Shown here in pieces: positions 25,100 through 37,483 of a stretch of 64,000 bases of DNA (positions are counted from its first letter, which is position 1; each line of letters starts with the position of its first letter). The DNA lies in contig OX637288.1 of assembly GCA_951799445.1 (NCBI GenBank), forward strand, positions 10,170,501 through 10,234,500. The letters run 5' to 3'. This DNA comes from Pseudisothecium myosuroides. Its lineage: Eukaryota; Streptophyta; Bryopsida; Hypnales; Lembophyllaceae. The translations under genes and the position numbers were made by a program. The notes under the pieces are model-generated. The model was given only the letters and a program-made list of their open reading frames with translations. It did no database searches and was not told the DNA's origin.

Positions 25100-26470
25100 T
25101 GTAGTTTCCTTGCCCCTTCTAGCCGTCACCGACGGGCTGCCCGACGCGCTGTCCAAGTGCACTCTAGGGTTTGGCCCTCCCCCGCTTCCAGTTTCTCGTT
25201 TGCTTGGGGCGCCGCTTCTGTCGGTGCGCCCGAGCCGTGCTCCTCTTCTGAGCACTAATGCATGAAGATTTCGGATTTGAATTAAATCATGGCTTCTGTT
25301 GTTGTAGCTCATTTCGTTACTGCCGCTTTCGAGGCTGGCTTCGTCGGTGGTTCGATGTTCTAGGTAAGCTCCTTACTGTTGGCCGACGATATTATGATAT
25401 TGATGCCATGTCTTTCGTGCTTTTGAACTGCTAGCTGAAAGTCGGTATATTCCTAATTAGTAGTTTGTTCAAAGACGAGCCTGGGTTAGTTGTGAAGCGT
25501 TTACTGTGCTTCTTCACTTCGTTTTAGGGTTTGACAAAAGCATTTTTTCGCATGTTTTTAATTTCAAGTGCTCTTCTGTTCACTTTGAAAAAAAAGCTTA
25601 ATCAATCGATTGAGTCCAATGTTGAAAGTACAGCATCGAAGATGGCTTGCGGTGTATAAATTATAGAATGGCAGACGAGATGATGCAGAGGTTAGTTGAC
25701 CCAGATTGCAGGAAATTTAGCTGATGAAGTTGATGACAGGACTAGTATGACGATAATTCTATGTTCCAAGCAAGAATGCAGTTCTGAAGTTCTGGTCAAT
25801 GGTTCTTTGCAGATGTAGAGTTTAAGCTTGTTTTAAGACAAACCTGGAGCAGTCCCCATACTCCACAAAGTCGGATGCATGCATCTTCAGTCAAGGCTGT
25901 CGATGTACATGTGAAGGAGATGAAAGAGACTGTCATTGGGAACATTTGCGAAAGACTGTTCCAGTATGTTTTTAAACCTCACAGTTTGAGGTCCATGTTT
26001 TCTCCTTTAGAATGCATGCTTCTCTGGAATCATTGCCGCTGCATGATCTTCTGATAACTTGGGTGAGCCCATGTAGTTCAGCACATTTAAGTTTTGTGCA
26101 ACACCTATAAGCAATTAGGGGTTAAGTGGTCTTTGAATGCAGATGCTCGATCTGTTTTATTTTGGTTCTTCTATGTGATCCAGACCGTCCCACATAAACC
26201 TAATTTAGTCACTGCTACAGAGCCAGTTCAAATCAATGTATGGGATGATAGATACCTTTTTTGCAAATTTGCATTATTGCAATACAGTATCCTATGATCA
26301 TTTTTTACTTGCCGACAGAAATTGTCATTTTTGTAGAAGTGTTCCTATGATTTTTAGTATTTGATAATGTTTCATGGTTTTGAGCAGTCGTTGGTAGGAG
26401 GCCACGCATCAAGACACAGGTGCAGCCGCCTAGGGAGAAGTGCAAGCCCAGCAGCCCTGGTACATTCTGA
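25100..26470 (+). other. Unassigned gene-like region
   Basis: A GC-rich leader at 25110-25360 contains a 24-codon frame (ATG 25289, TAG 25361-25363) that ends in TAG directly before GTAAGCTCC, a good donor. Downstream candidate exons include an open stretch around 25860-25965 (reading SVKAVDVHVKEMKETV then IGNICERLFQ) and one bounded by AG at ~26388 and GGTACATT at ~26460. I cannot join these into one frame or recognise a family. It could be a decayed gene, a non-coding transcript or a gene with exons I missed. Confidence 0.3.
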
Positions 26471-28900
26471 CTTTAAAACGTTATATAAACCATGGAATCA
26501 GCAAGTACATTTGTGAACTTGTAGATTAGGGAGTTCCATGACTTGGTTTGTCCAACAATTGTGTTTGCTAGATCTGTAACATTTGGGGGTTAGGGTCGTT
26601 ACCTGAGAAGGATTTGTTTGTAACTTGTTTATGGACGCACAATAGATTTTGTTTTGATGAAGAACTCCCTTTTTCATTTACCAGATGTGTTAGGTTGAAC
26701 ATGAATCCTGAACTATGTCTTTAGTCGCAATTTGTTTTTGAGAACCCTGCTTTTTTCTTCCTTTCGATAATTGATTATGCTAGTAGTCAAATATGGAGTT
26801 GATTTTTCGAAGTCACTTTTGATTACTCACCTCCATGTTCTAATCGGCTATTAGTTCTTGTGTTCATAGTATCTTTAAGCGCGCATACTATGCTTCAGTT
26901 TCTATGATATTAACTGAACAACAAAGTTATTCCTAGAATTTTTTTTCTGTAGAGTGTGCTCTTTAGAGAGCTCATATATTGTCTGAGATCTTGTAGATTG
27001 TCTTGTGCTTCAACCTGTTGTGGAAATGTAATTGCCATTATGTCAGTGGTATTTGAATATTGTTGAATGCTTCAATCCTCCTTGAATCCTGCAATTCCTT
27101 CTTGACTCAGAAATATTTGTTGTTGTGGCATTTATGAGAATCCTACAAACGATTACGTGGATGTCCATTCCTGCAACTCTAGTTCCCCACAACAGCCATG
27201 GCCGAAATAGTGACATCATAGAAACTTATCTTGGAGTTGAAAATAAGTTCAACCTAATGATAATTTCCATGGACCTAAAGACAATCATCCAATATTTAGG
27301 GATATTTATATCGACTTGACAATGATTCATATGAATTCAACAGTATGTTTCTGGTCTAGTTTGTACATATCCTCTACTTGAATAAAATTATCCTCGGGTT
27401 GAGGGTTGAAGATAGTCCTGGTACACTAAATATTAATCTTCTAGAACTTGACTGAAATGATCTTGGAGGTGAGAACTTCAACCTATGTGACTTGCGGATC
27501 TGGTATCTATTCTCATCTATGTAATTAGATCTATTCAACTCAATTACATCAATCTATCTTTGAATCAAGGGTACCTTCCCAAGGCTTAACATATTCACAA
27601 CACCTATTGCCATGTCCTTACAGATTCAGTTGGTGCAGTGATACTATTCAATTCAACTCATAACAAGAACAATTTGAATCCTAGAGTTAAAGAGTTTAAG
27701 ACAACAGTTAAAAGATGTCATTGAATATGGAAACCTACACCATTATGTAATTGGTGTTATCTTGGACTTGAGAATATATTAAAGATAGGTGAAAGGACAA
27801 TTTAGAAAAAAAATTCAAGAACATTTTTTTGATATATATGATGGACGTACTAACAAAAATGATATCTCGAATATTCAAAGTCATTAATATTTTCAAGACG
27901 ATTTTATAAAAGGTGGAAATAATTCAGTGGATAAACAAAGAGAATTCAATTAATTAAGCAAATCACTAGATTTTCAAGGTAAATAAAGTCATTGAAACTA
28001 CATATTTATCCTTGCCTTGAAGGTGAGTATAGAATATTAATAAACATGATTATTGCAAACCAAAAGAGAAACCTCTATAACATTTGTATCCAAATTTTAG
28101 ACAAATCCTATTGTAATAGTCAAAATGTAACATTAGAACCTACAAATGACTACTTTTGTCACTAGAAAATAGAAATTATATTAAAGATAAGAATCTAGCA
28201 ATTCAGTTTAAAGAAATCACCATGCTCACTAGAGATGTACTAGACATCTTTGTCTTTATTCTCGAGTCGAGGATATTCTAGATTGCATTGATTCGAAAGC
28301 AATGTGATAAATTAGTATCATGTGAACTAAACCGAATAAATCATTGTTGTAGAGTATGAATTTCATTTTTGGAAACTGTAAAGGAATAAATTGTCTCATT
28401 GTAAATTTTGTTAGGTTGGCATTTGATGAGTATGGTACATTGAAATTTAGATTTAATTGTAAGTTTGCAAAACTTAAGATAGGATAGGGGGTGTAGGACT
28501 ACAACCTTTTATCAAATGTATAATGTACTCTTTGTACATTAAATATACCAGAGACTAAATATAGTGATGCATGCCTAATGTTTTGTTATTGTTAATGTAT
28601 TTTTTTGTTCATCTCAAAATACTTATAGTGTGCACTGCAAGTTGGCCCTAATACATTCAAGTATCATAGGTATTTTGCAGTTGTTTTTTGAAACCCAATG
28701 TCTTTCTTCACATTCTGGATCATATATCTCGGTCTTTGTGTTTGAATAAATAACTCCTTTTGTTTCGTTTTTTGCTTTGATTAAATTGTGTCCAAGTTTA
28801 GAAGAGACGCTATATTGTAGAGTGTGTCATTTTAGAGTCTCAACCATGGCTTAAATGACTGACTATCGGTTTTGACTTGAATTGCGGTCTTTGTGAATGT
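26471..28900. other. Intergenic, no gene seen
   Basis: AT-rich sequence with only short frames (longest at 27125-27319, no recognisable domain). Nothing aligns with the region in front of TNL-A until about 28910. Confidence 0.4.
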
Positions 28901-29137
28901 AATATACCTTTATCTTGGAACTCCACACTCACATTATGAAGGCTACCACTTACTAAGAAGGATGTTGACATTGTATGTGAATTTGTTTCTTTATCAATTA
29001 TCTTAGTTATTTTGTTAATATAAATTCCTTTAGGATTTGGCTTTTTAAATTTGTAAGGAGAGTGACTTTTGTGGGTTAGGTGAATTACAAACTAGTGTAT
29101 TTCACTAAAGTTGTAAACACTTTTTCTGTTTCCAGCA

Positions 29138-32100
29138 ATGGGTTGTGTGTTTTCCAAATCTCTAGCAGCCAACATGGCAAGTGCTGTGGAAACTAATGCA
29201 AGGCTTGCTCAGAGATTGTGTGCAACAAGAGGTATGATTGGTTTACACTTAGTCTCACTACCAGCATGTTCTTTTCTTATTGAATTTTGAAGTATGATCG
29301 TTTATAGCTTTATAATACTCACCTTTGGATGTGATTGCCAAAATTATTTTATTCTATTTGGATGTGGTGATTTCTTAAGTAGATTGACCACTATTTGTGG
29401 TGCAGATGAATTTGGAAACTATGATGTTTTCATAAGTCATAGAGGCCCTGACACGAAAACGAGTTTTGTGAGTTTCTTATACAATGCTTTGAAAGGAGCT
29501 GGGTTGCGTCCCTTCTTGGATTGCAAATCCATTGGTAAAGGCCAAGATTCTTGGAAATGCATAGCCCATGCAATCCAGACAACACCGCTAGCCATAGTCA
29601 TCTTTTCAGAGAGTTTTGTCCAATCGGAATGGTGTTTGAGAGAATTACATGCAATGTTGGAGACTCCTTCAATAAAGGTGCTACCCATCTTCTACAATGT
29701 TCAACCTTGGGAAGTAAAATTTCCAGAAAAGGGTCAATTGGCTAGGGGATTTAGGAAGTTGAGAAAGAAACATGACAAGGCCTTGATTGAAGAGTGGAGG
29801 GCTGATTTGATACGAGCTTCCATGACCAATGGTTGGGAGCATAGAGTGGATGACCGAAGGTAAATATTTGGGTATGCACTATTTGTTTTGAAGTGCTTGT
29901 GGTTGATGTTCAATTTGAGATTGTATTTAGTGGTAACAAAATTTTGATGATTTTATTTGTAGGTTGGAAGCAGACTTGGTGCAAGAGGTGGTTAAAGAGA
30001 TCTCTGAATTGGCAAATAAGCTTGTTCCCTTGGTTGTGGGTGATCATATTGTGGGTGTGAAGCAAGTTGCTGAGAACCTCATTCAAATGCTTGATGAGAA
30101 GAAAGTTTTGATGTTGGGATTGTGGGGAATGGGTGGAATTGGAAAGTCCACTTTGGCTCGAGAGGTATACAACCAATTGGGGAGAAGATTTGAAGCGAGG
30201 TGTTATGTGGGAGATGTGGCGGAGAAGGTGAATCAAGGTGGTCTCACAAATGTCCAAAATCATATTTTGAAGGCCTTGTGTGAGAATGTGTCAATGCCAA
30301 ATACTGTAGACAAATCGCAAGGGAAGGGTATTCTTGAGGAAAGGTTATCAAAGAAACAAATTCTTGTGGTTTTGGATGATGTTCGTGATGATGATCAAAT
30401 GGGTTATTTGATGTCACGCAAAATGTTGAAGGAAGGTAGCATGTGCATTGTCACTTCTCGAGATTGTCGCGTATTTGAGGAGTCAAGTTCATTTCACCAC
30501 AATGATGAGGTTCACACTCATGAGGTTCAAACCTTGAGCGAACAAGATTCACAATGTGTCTTTGCATGCCATGCGTTTGGAGGTGATGGGGAAGTACCTC
30601 TAGAACTTGTAGGTCTTGTTGAAGCTGTTAGCAAGGCGTGTTGTGGAGTTCCATTGGTATTGGAGGTTTGTGGATCTCTTTTGAGGGGTGAGAAGGATGT
30701 GAACGCTTGGAAGGAAGTTTTGGAGAAGTTGAAATGTGCCACTATAATGGACTAGGAGAAGATATTTAAAGTTCTTCGGATTAGCTATGATGCTCTTAAA
30801 GAAGAATATCAAGAAATGTTTTTGGATATTGCATGTGCATTATTGCGAAAATCTGTAGAGTTGTCTAAACTTGTTTGGACCTCCCAAAATTGGTCAGCAA
30901 CATTGGGTGTTCGGACCCTTGTTGAGAAGGCCTTAATTAGAGTGGATGAGAAAGGTGACTTTGCCATGCATGATCACTTGCGAGACATGGGCCGTACAAT
31001 TGCCAAGAAAGAAAGATCAAATATAGGCAAACGTTTATGGGGATCCGAATCCTTGGCATTGTTGAACAACAATGAGGTATGCTTGAGAACCATTGAATTT
31101 GATTTTGTTTAATCATTCTAATAGAGTTTTAGTATGTAGTTTTAGTATAGCCAAAAACAATGAGAACTTGAACAGTGTGTAGGATTAGTGTTTACTTAGC
31201 TTGATTGTTTGAGAATACAAAATAGCTTACAATGTATTTAGCCTTCTTCTGGTTTTCGTAATCAAAGCATGTATATTCTATTTTAGTTTACATTTGCCTA
31301 ATTTGATCCTAGAATCATATGTATATTGAAGCTTATAAGTTTATTTGTTTTTTTTATATGCTTGTGTAGCCATTACCAGATTCTCTTCAAACTTTGACCC
31401 TCCCTTCAAATCTCGGAATTCAAGTTGACATTTCTCGCATGACAAGGTTGCGTATACTCAATTGTGCGAATTGTTTGTTGTCAATGTCATCACTTCCACA
31501 AAGTTTGCATTGGCTCAATTACGAGATAATTTCCTTTGAACCATTCTTACCTTTTCCTGAGGCACTTGAAAATAGTGAGTTGGTAATATTGTCTTGGATA
31601 GATGGTACAATGGAGACATTGCCAGAATCGTTTGGAAATTTGAAGAAGTTGGAAGTCTTGAATTTATCGAATTGTTACAAACTTTTACAACTACCAAACT
31701 CATTTGGAGACCTTCAAAATTTGAAAACAATGGATCTTAGAAGAAGTGGAATTCAAAATTTACCTCAATCTTTTGGAGGCCTCCAAAATTTGAAAAACTT
31801 GGACCTTGGTTTGAGTGAAATCCAAAGGTTACCTGAATCGTTTGGAACATTGAGCAACTTGGAGGTGTTAAATTTATGGCCCTGTCATAAGCTTATGGGA
31901 TTACCTGCTTCATTTGGAGGCCTCCAAAATTTGAAGAACTTAGACCTTGGTTCGCGTGGAATCCAAAGGTTACCTGAATCTTTTGGAACATTGAACAACT
32001 TGGAGGTGTTGAACTTACGGGCTTGTTATGAGCTCAAGGAGTTACCGGATTCATTTGGAGGACTCTTAAATTTGAAAAAGTTGGACCTTGGTTGGAATGG

Positions 32101-34132
32101 AATCCAAAGGTTACCTAAATCTTTTGGAACATTGAGCAACTTGGAGGTGTTAGACTTAGAGGTTTGTTGTAAGCTCGTGGGGTTACCGGTTTCATCTGGA
32201 GGCCTCCAAAATTTGAGAAACTTGAACCTTGCTAGGAGTGGAGTCCAAGGGTTACCTGAATCTTTTGGAGCATTGAGCAATTTGGAGGTGTTGAACTTAC
32301 GGGCTTGCCATGAGCTTGTGGGGTTACCGGATTCATTTGGAGGCCTCCAAAATTTGAAAACCTTGGGCCTTGTTGAGAGTGGAATCCAAAGGTTACCTGA
32401 ATCTTTTGGAACATTGAGCAACTTGGAGGTGTTGAACTTACAAGCTTGCCATGAGCTCGTGGGGTTACCAGATTCATTTGGAGGCCTCAAAAATTTGAAA
32501 AAGTTGTACCTTGCTGAGAGTGGAATCCAAAGGTTACCTGAATCTTTTGGAACATTGAGCAGCTTGGAGGTGTTGGCCTTACAGACTTGTCATGAGCTCG
32601 TGGGGTTACCGGATTCATTTGGAGGCCTCCAAAATTTGAAAAGCTTGAACCTTGCTAGGAGTGGAATCCAAGGGTTACCTGAATCTTTTGGAACATTTAG
32701 CAATTTGGAGGTGTTGAACTTACGGGCTTGTCGTGAACTCGTGGGGTTACCAGATTCATTTGGAGGCCTCCAAAATTTGAAAACCTTGGGCCTTGTTGAG
32801 AGTGGAATCCAAAGTTTACCTGAATCTTTTGGAACATTGAGCAACTTGGAGGTGTTGAACTTACAAGCTTGCCATGAGCTCGTGGGGTTACCAGATTCAT
32901 TTGGAGGCCTCAAAAATTTGAAAAAGTTGTACCTTGCTGAGAGTGGAATCCAAAGGTTACCTGAATCTTTTGGAACATTGAGCAGCTTGGAGGTGTTGGC
33001 CTTACAGACTTGTCATGAGCTCGTGGGGTTACCGGATTCATTTGGAGGCCTCCAAAATTTGAGAAACTTGAAACTTGCTAGGAGTAGAGTCCAAGGGTTA
33101 CCTGAATCTTTTGGAACATTGAGCAACTTAGAGGCGTTGAACTTACGGGCTTGCTATGAGCTCGTGGGGTTACCGGATTCATTTGGAAGCCTCCAAAATT
33201 TGAAAACCTTAGACCTTTGTTTCACTGGAATCCAAAGGTTACCTGAATCTTTTGGAACATTGAGCAACTTGGAGGTGTTGAACTTACGGGCTTGCCATGA
33301 GCTCGTGGGGTTACCGGATTCATTCAGAAGCCTCCAAAACTTGAAAAATTTGTACCTTTGTTTCACTGGAATCCAAAGGTTACCTGAATCTTTTGGAACA
33401 TTGAGCAACTTGGAGGTGTTAGACTTAGAGGCTTGTTGTGAGCTCGTGGGGTTACCAGTTTCATCTGGAGGCCTCCAAAATTTGAGAAACTTGAACCTTG
33501 CTAGGAGTGGAGTCCAAGGGTTACCTGAATCTTTTGGAACATTGAGCAATTTGGAGGTGTTGAACTTACGGGCTTGCCATGAGCTTGTGGGGTTACCGGA
33601 TTCATTTGGAGGCCTCCAAAATTTGAAAACCTTGGACCTTGTTGAGAGTGGAATCCAAAGGTTACCTGAATCTTTTGGAACATTGAGCAACTTCGAGGTG
33701 TTGAACTTACGGGCTTGCCATGACCTCGTGGGGTTACCGGATTCATTTGGAGGCCTCCAAAATTTGAAAACCTTGGGCCTTGTTGAGAGTGGAATCCAAA
33801 GTTTACCTGAATCTTTTGGAACATTGAGCAACTTGGAGGTGTTGAACTTACAAGCTTGCCATGAGCTCGTGGGGTTACCAGATTCATTTGGAGGCCTCAA
33901 AAATTTGAAAAAGTTGTACCTTGCTGAGAGTGGAATCCAAAGGTTACCTGAATCTTTTGGAACATTGAGCAACTTGGAGGTGTTAGACTTAGAGGCTTGT
34001 CGTGAGCTTCTGGGGTTATCGGTTTCATCAGGAGGCCTCCAAAATTTGAGAAACTTGAACCTTGTTGAGAGTGGAATCCAAAGGTTACCTGAATCTTTTG
34101 GAGCGTTGAACAACTTGGAAGTGTTAAAGTGA
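29138..34132 (+). pseudogene. TNL-B: TIR-NB-ARC-LRR receptor with in-frame stop
   Basis: Exons 29138-29231, 29406-29859, 29963-31076 and 31370-34132 share the TNL-A structure (exon 2 is 454 nt in both) and would total 1474 codons. The N-terminus MGCVFSKS fits N-myristoylation (Gly2, Ser6) plus palmitoylation (Cys3). TIR ~32-182 (YDVFISHRGPDTK, SEWCLREL); NB-ARC with GMGGIGKST, LVVLDDV, CIVTSR, GVPL and MHD; then about 36 LRRs. TAG at 30753-30755 (codon ~447, between GVPL and MHD) stops translation; the same frame continues open afterwards. Locally GACGAGAAGACGATA of TNL-A is GACTAGGAGAAGATA. The upstream part could still give a TIR plus partial NB-ARC protein. A sequencing error would restore a full gene. 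Confidence 0.85.
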
Positions 34133-34720
34133 GCGTGTGGGCCTACCAAGTTCATTTGATGCTTCCAAAATTTGGCTAATTTGGAGCTCATTTGCAATGG
34201 AATCCAAGAATTAATTGAATCTTTTGGTACATTAAACAACTTGGTAGTTTTGGATCTATTGAGAACTTGGGTGCGCATGACAAATTATTAGATTTGGTTG
34301 GAGGTCTCCAAAATTTGAACCACTTGGATCTTGATGGAAGTAGAATCCAGAATTTGGCTAAGTATTTAGAATTTCAAGAAAATTTGGGTTGAGGCTACTT
34401 TGTTGTTCCATCTAGAATTTGCTTCAATTTCTATGTTTGGAATGTTTTTTAACTTGACATACCTATAGCTTTGCACTACAACACTAAGAACTCTATATGA
34501 GTCATTTGGACAACCCACAAATTTGCGGAAGTATAATTCGGTGCATTTTTTTGTGGTTTGAGATCTCCAACTATTAGAAAGTGTATTGTCAGGTCATGTT
34601 GAGGTATACCTAGAAGATGACTTGTCAACTTGGTGGGGCGTGAGAAATTTTTGTTAGTAGAAGAAGACATGACTTTTATACGGTATCCCATAGAATACTC
34701 TCTAAGAACCACCAAGAGCC
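34133..34720 (+). pseudogene. Decayed LRR units past the TNL-B stop
   Basis: Relics include CTTTTGGTACATTAAACAAC, GGAGGTCTCCAAAATTTGAA and, near 34484, a stretch reading LRTLYESFGQPTNL. All are out of frame or interrupted by stops. They parallel the relics at 12755-12960. Confidence 0.7.
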
Positions 34721-34986
34721 AAATTGACTAATTGATTGTTAATGAGATAATGGATTGAATAATTACCTGACCACCAATTATTTTGATTGACATCCAATTT
34801 TCATTTGTCATTTGTGTGCTTGTAGTTGACATTACATGCTTGCTTTCCCGGTGTGCTCTTATTTGCTTCTAGGTGGAATTTGCTCACCTTTGATTTTCAT
34901 GTATAGTGCGAGGTTGAAATCACAAGATTGAAGTTTGTTGCTATTCTTTAGAATGCTGTCAACATGTAGACTCGATTATTCCTTTT

Positions 34987-35560
34987 GGGTGATTGCAAGA
35001 AACACTTGTCTTGACTTTTGTCCCCTTGGCCTCAGACAAGTGGTTTTTTGTTGATAACTTTTGCATCATATGTTGGTTTTACATGAAATTTGAAATGAAG
35101 ATACATGTGGTAATTGTAGACGTAGATATTGAGTAATTTTTTGCATTTAAAAATAACTATTGTACTATTTTAAACAGCCTTCGATTGGATTTCTACTTTG
35201 GCCACTTGAGGGGGGGCTAGTACTATTTTTGACCCCAAAATGCAAATTTGAAGCTTAAAATTGAAAATTGGGATACAAAGACTTCTACTATTGTTACAAA
35301 AGCCCACAAAGAGATTTTTTAGTAGTATACTATCCACCTTCTACATGTGCTCAAAGTACACTACCAAAGAACACGATCTATTTTTCCAAAGATGAAAGTG
35401 GTTGAGAAGGAACATCTTCATGTTAGAAAAAACGTCTTTTTCAATGAATTTTTTACTATTTTCTAAAAATCAAGCATGAATGTGTCCATTTTCTTGGTAT
35501 TTTCCGTTGTGCTTTTCTGTACACAATTTTTAAAGATAAATTTTTCTAGGTCTGAAATTT
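34987..35560. mobile_element. Half-copy of the foldback family (single arm)
   Basis: It starts with GGGTGATTGCAAGAAACAC, the terminus of the foldbacks at 38864 and 40914, and carries arm-like sequence (TTTTAAACAGCC, a CTTCTACTA stretch). No inverted partner arm follows. The right limit is approximate. Confidence 0.55.
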
Positions 35561-36174
35561 AGTAGCATTCTATTTTCAATGCTTTAGAAATTATCCATAT
35601 TCTATTTCATTTTTAAAAAAATTATTCCAAAAGTCACAATATTCATTGAAATAGGTTGTTTTGGGCCAAAACCGGGAAGTGATTCTTTCGACGACCCTAT
35701 TTTGGAAGTTGCAAAATTGAATTCTTCCAAGAGCTTCACTGATGTAAAAAACATGTGTCATCCTAGTATACAATAGCTGATCTCATAAGAATTTTTAACA
35801 AACTATACACAATAAGATTATTGAGCTAATACTTTATTTGGCAGCTTACAAGAATTTAAGAACTTTAGGTCTAGTAGTTCCTCAGCGTCATTGGAAGTAT
35901 CTTTCTTGAGCCATGTCACTGCTATAGTGACATTTATGACATTCTGATGGAAGAATGTCTCTATTGACAAATGTGTGGATTGCAAGACTTGTATGCTAAC
36001 CTTGTCCAATAGGTACTTTCTTTGGGTTCTTATGCTTTATGCACATTCTATGTTTGGGATTTGTGGAGTGAGGGTTGATTGTAGAAGCCTTCTTTCCAAT
36101 GCGGAATTTGATTGTCGTCAATTTTTCATCCTTGTTTCAAAAGAGACAAAATCAATTTCTAACTTATCTCCATC

Positions 36175-37190
36175 ATCATTAGTTTTTCTGTCACAAATTG
36201 TCAATAGGAATCGTACAATTATCGTTGGGCACTGCTTTTATGTTACATTCATTCATTTGGAAACATTGTTACAACACGGTATTGACATTCATTAATACTA
36301 TGCAGTTTAGATATGTCATTCATATTTGAGTTTGAAGTGCTAAAGTTGCATAATAACTATGCATAAAATATGTATAACTTTAGTGGTTTAGTGATGGGCA
36401 ACTAACTTCGTGTAGCATTAGTGCTTTTCTAAGACATATAAAGTTAGTGCAATAATCACAGAACATCATGTCTGTGTATAGTTTTTGCACTAACACTGCA
36501 TTTTTTATCTTTCACAATTTCAATACTAAGTCTTTAAGTTATCCCATATTCTTTAAGTGCTCATTGAATAGATCTTTATATAAAGAGGACCTCTCCACCC
36601 TTTCTTTTCACTAAGTGCCAATGAAGTGATTCCTTCACTACACTTTCAAGTTTCTTGGTGGTTTATTGATGGATTAAATTCAAGCTCAAATTTGATGGCC
36701 TACAGATGGATTCAATTCAATCATTTGGTGCAATTATTAAGATGTAAACTAGAATTTATTAAAATGCATACTAATAAGATGTTAACAAACAAAATGCAAA
36801 AAATTTAGTTGAAAAAAAATTATTGTTAATTAGAATGGTGATCAACAATTGAACATTGACAATACTCTTTAGAACATTGATACCATTTAATAAGCGTTAT
36901 TGTAGTTTAAATAGCAATGACATTATTGTCATGGATTTTCTGTGTACTTCAACGCACATAAATTGCACGATAAAGATAATAAATTTATATGCATAATTTG
37001 TGTCTTTTGCGTCTTTGTAATTAACGTATAGGAGTTACATAGTTAATACTGATTATAAAGTAGTGCAAAAAATTTGTAGTAATTGTGTGCATCGTAATGA
37101 CGCGATAAATTGTAAATTAACGTGTGCACCTATAAACAATAGTAACCACATGATAATTGTTGACAATCCGCAAGTTCTGAACTTCATGAT
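36175..37190. mobile_element. About 1 kb insertion absent from the TNL-A flank
   Basis: TNL-A flank reads TCTCCATTGAGAAGGTGCA at ~13212. In the TNL-B flank the same sequence is split between ~36175 and ~37190. The borders carry partly inverted sequence (ATCATCATTAG left; ATCATCATGAAG right, reverse complement). A TTTATATAAAGAGG motif at ~36573 resembles a TATA box. No coding region, LTR pair or primer-binding site was recognised, so the class is unknown. Confidence 0.5.
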
Positions 37191-37483
37191 GATTGAAAAG
37201 GTGCACAAGCATTTGAGGTTGCATTACAGCGAGTAGTTGACATAATTAGAGACAAAAATTGCCTTGATGCTATAGAAAAATTTCTTTTACAAATTCAAAT
37301 GGAAATAGAGTCCAATCAACTTATTGCTACCAATTCCAATCTTCTATATTTGAGTTCTTCATCCTCTACCGTAATAAAAGTTCTTTTTTTATCATGTAAC
37401 CTTTTGATGGTTTCCTTTTTATATTGAATGCTAATTGTGTTACCATTTCCTCTAGTACAATCTCATCTATATAATTTTTCATT

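Noticed and set aside
31620..34132. Regular short repeats suggesting a CRISPR-like or satellite array
   Set aside because: The repeats are coding LRRs in one open frame without unique spacers.
33154..34278. 374-codon open frame on the minus strand across the TNL-B LRRs (others at 32026-32490 and 32590-32913)
   Set aside because: It mirrors the 141-bp periodicity; a stop-free antisense frame in one repeat unit is copied to all. No domain or start context is present.
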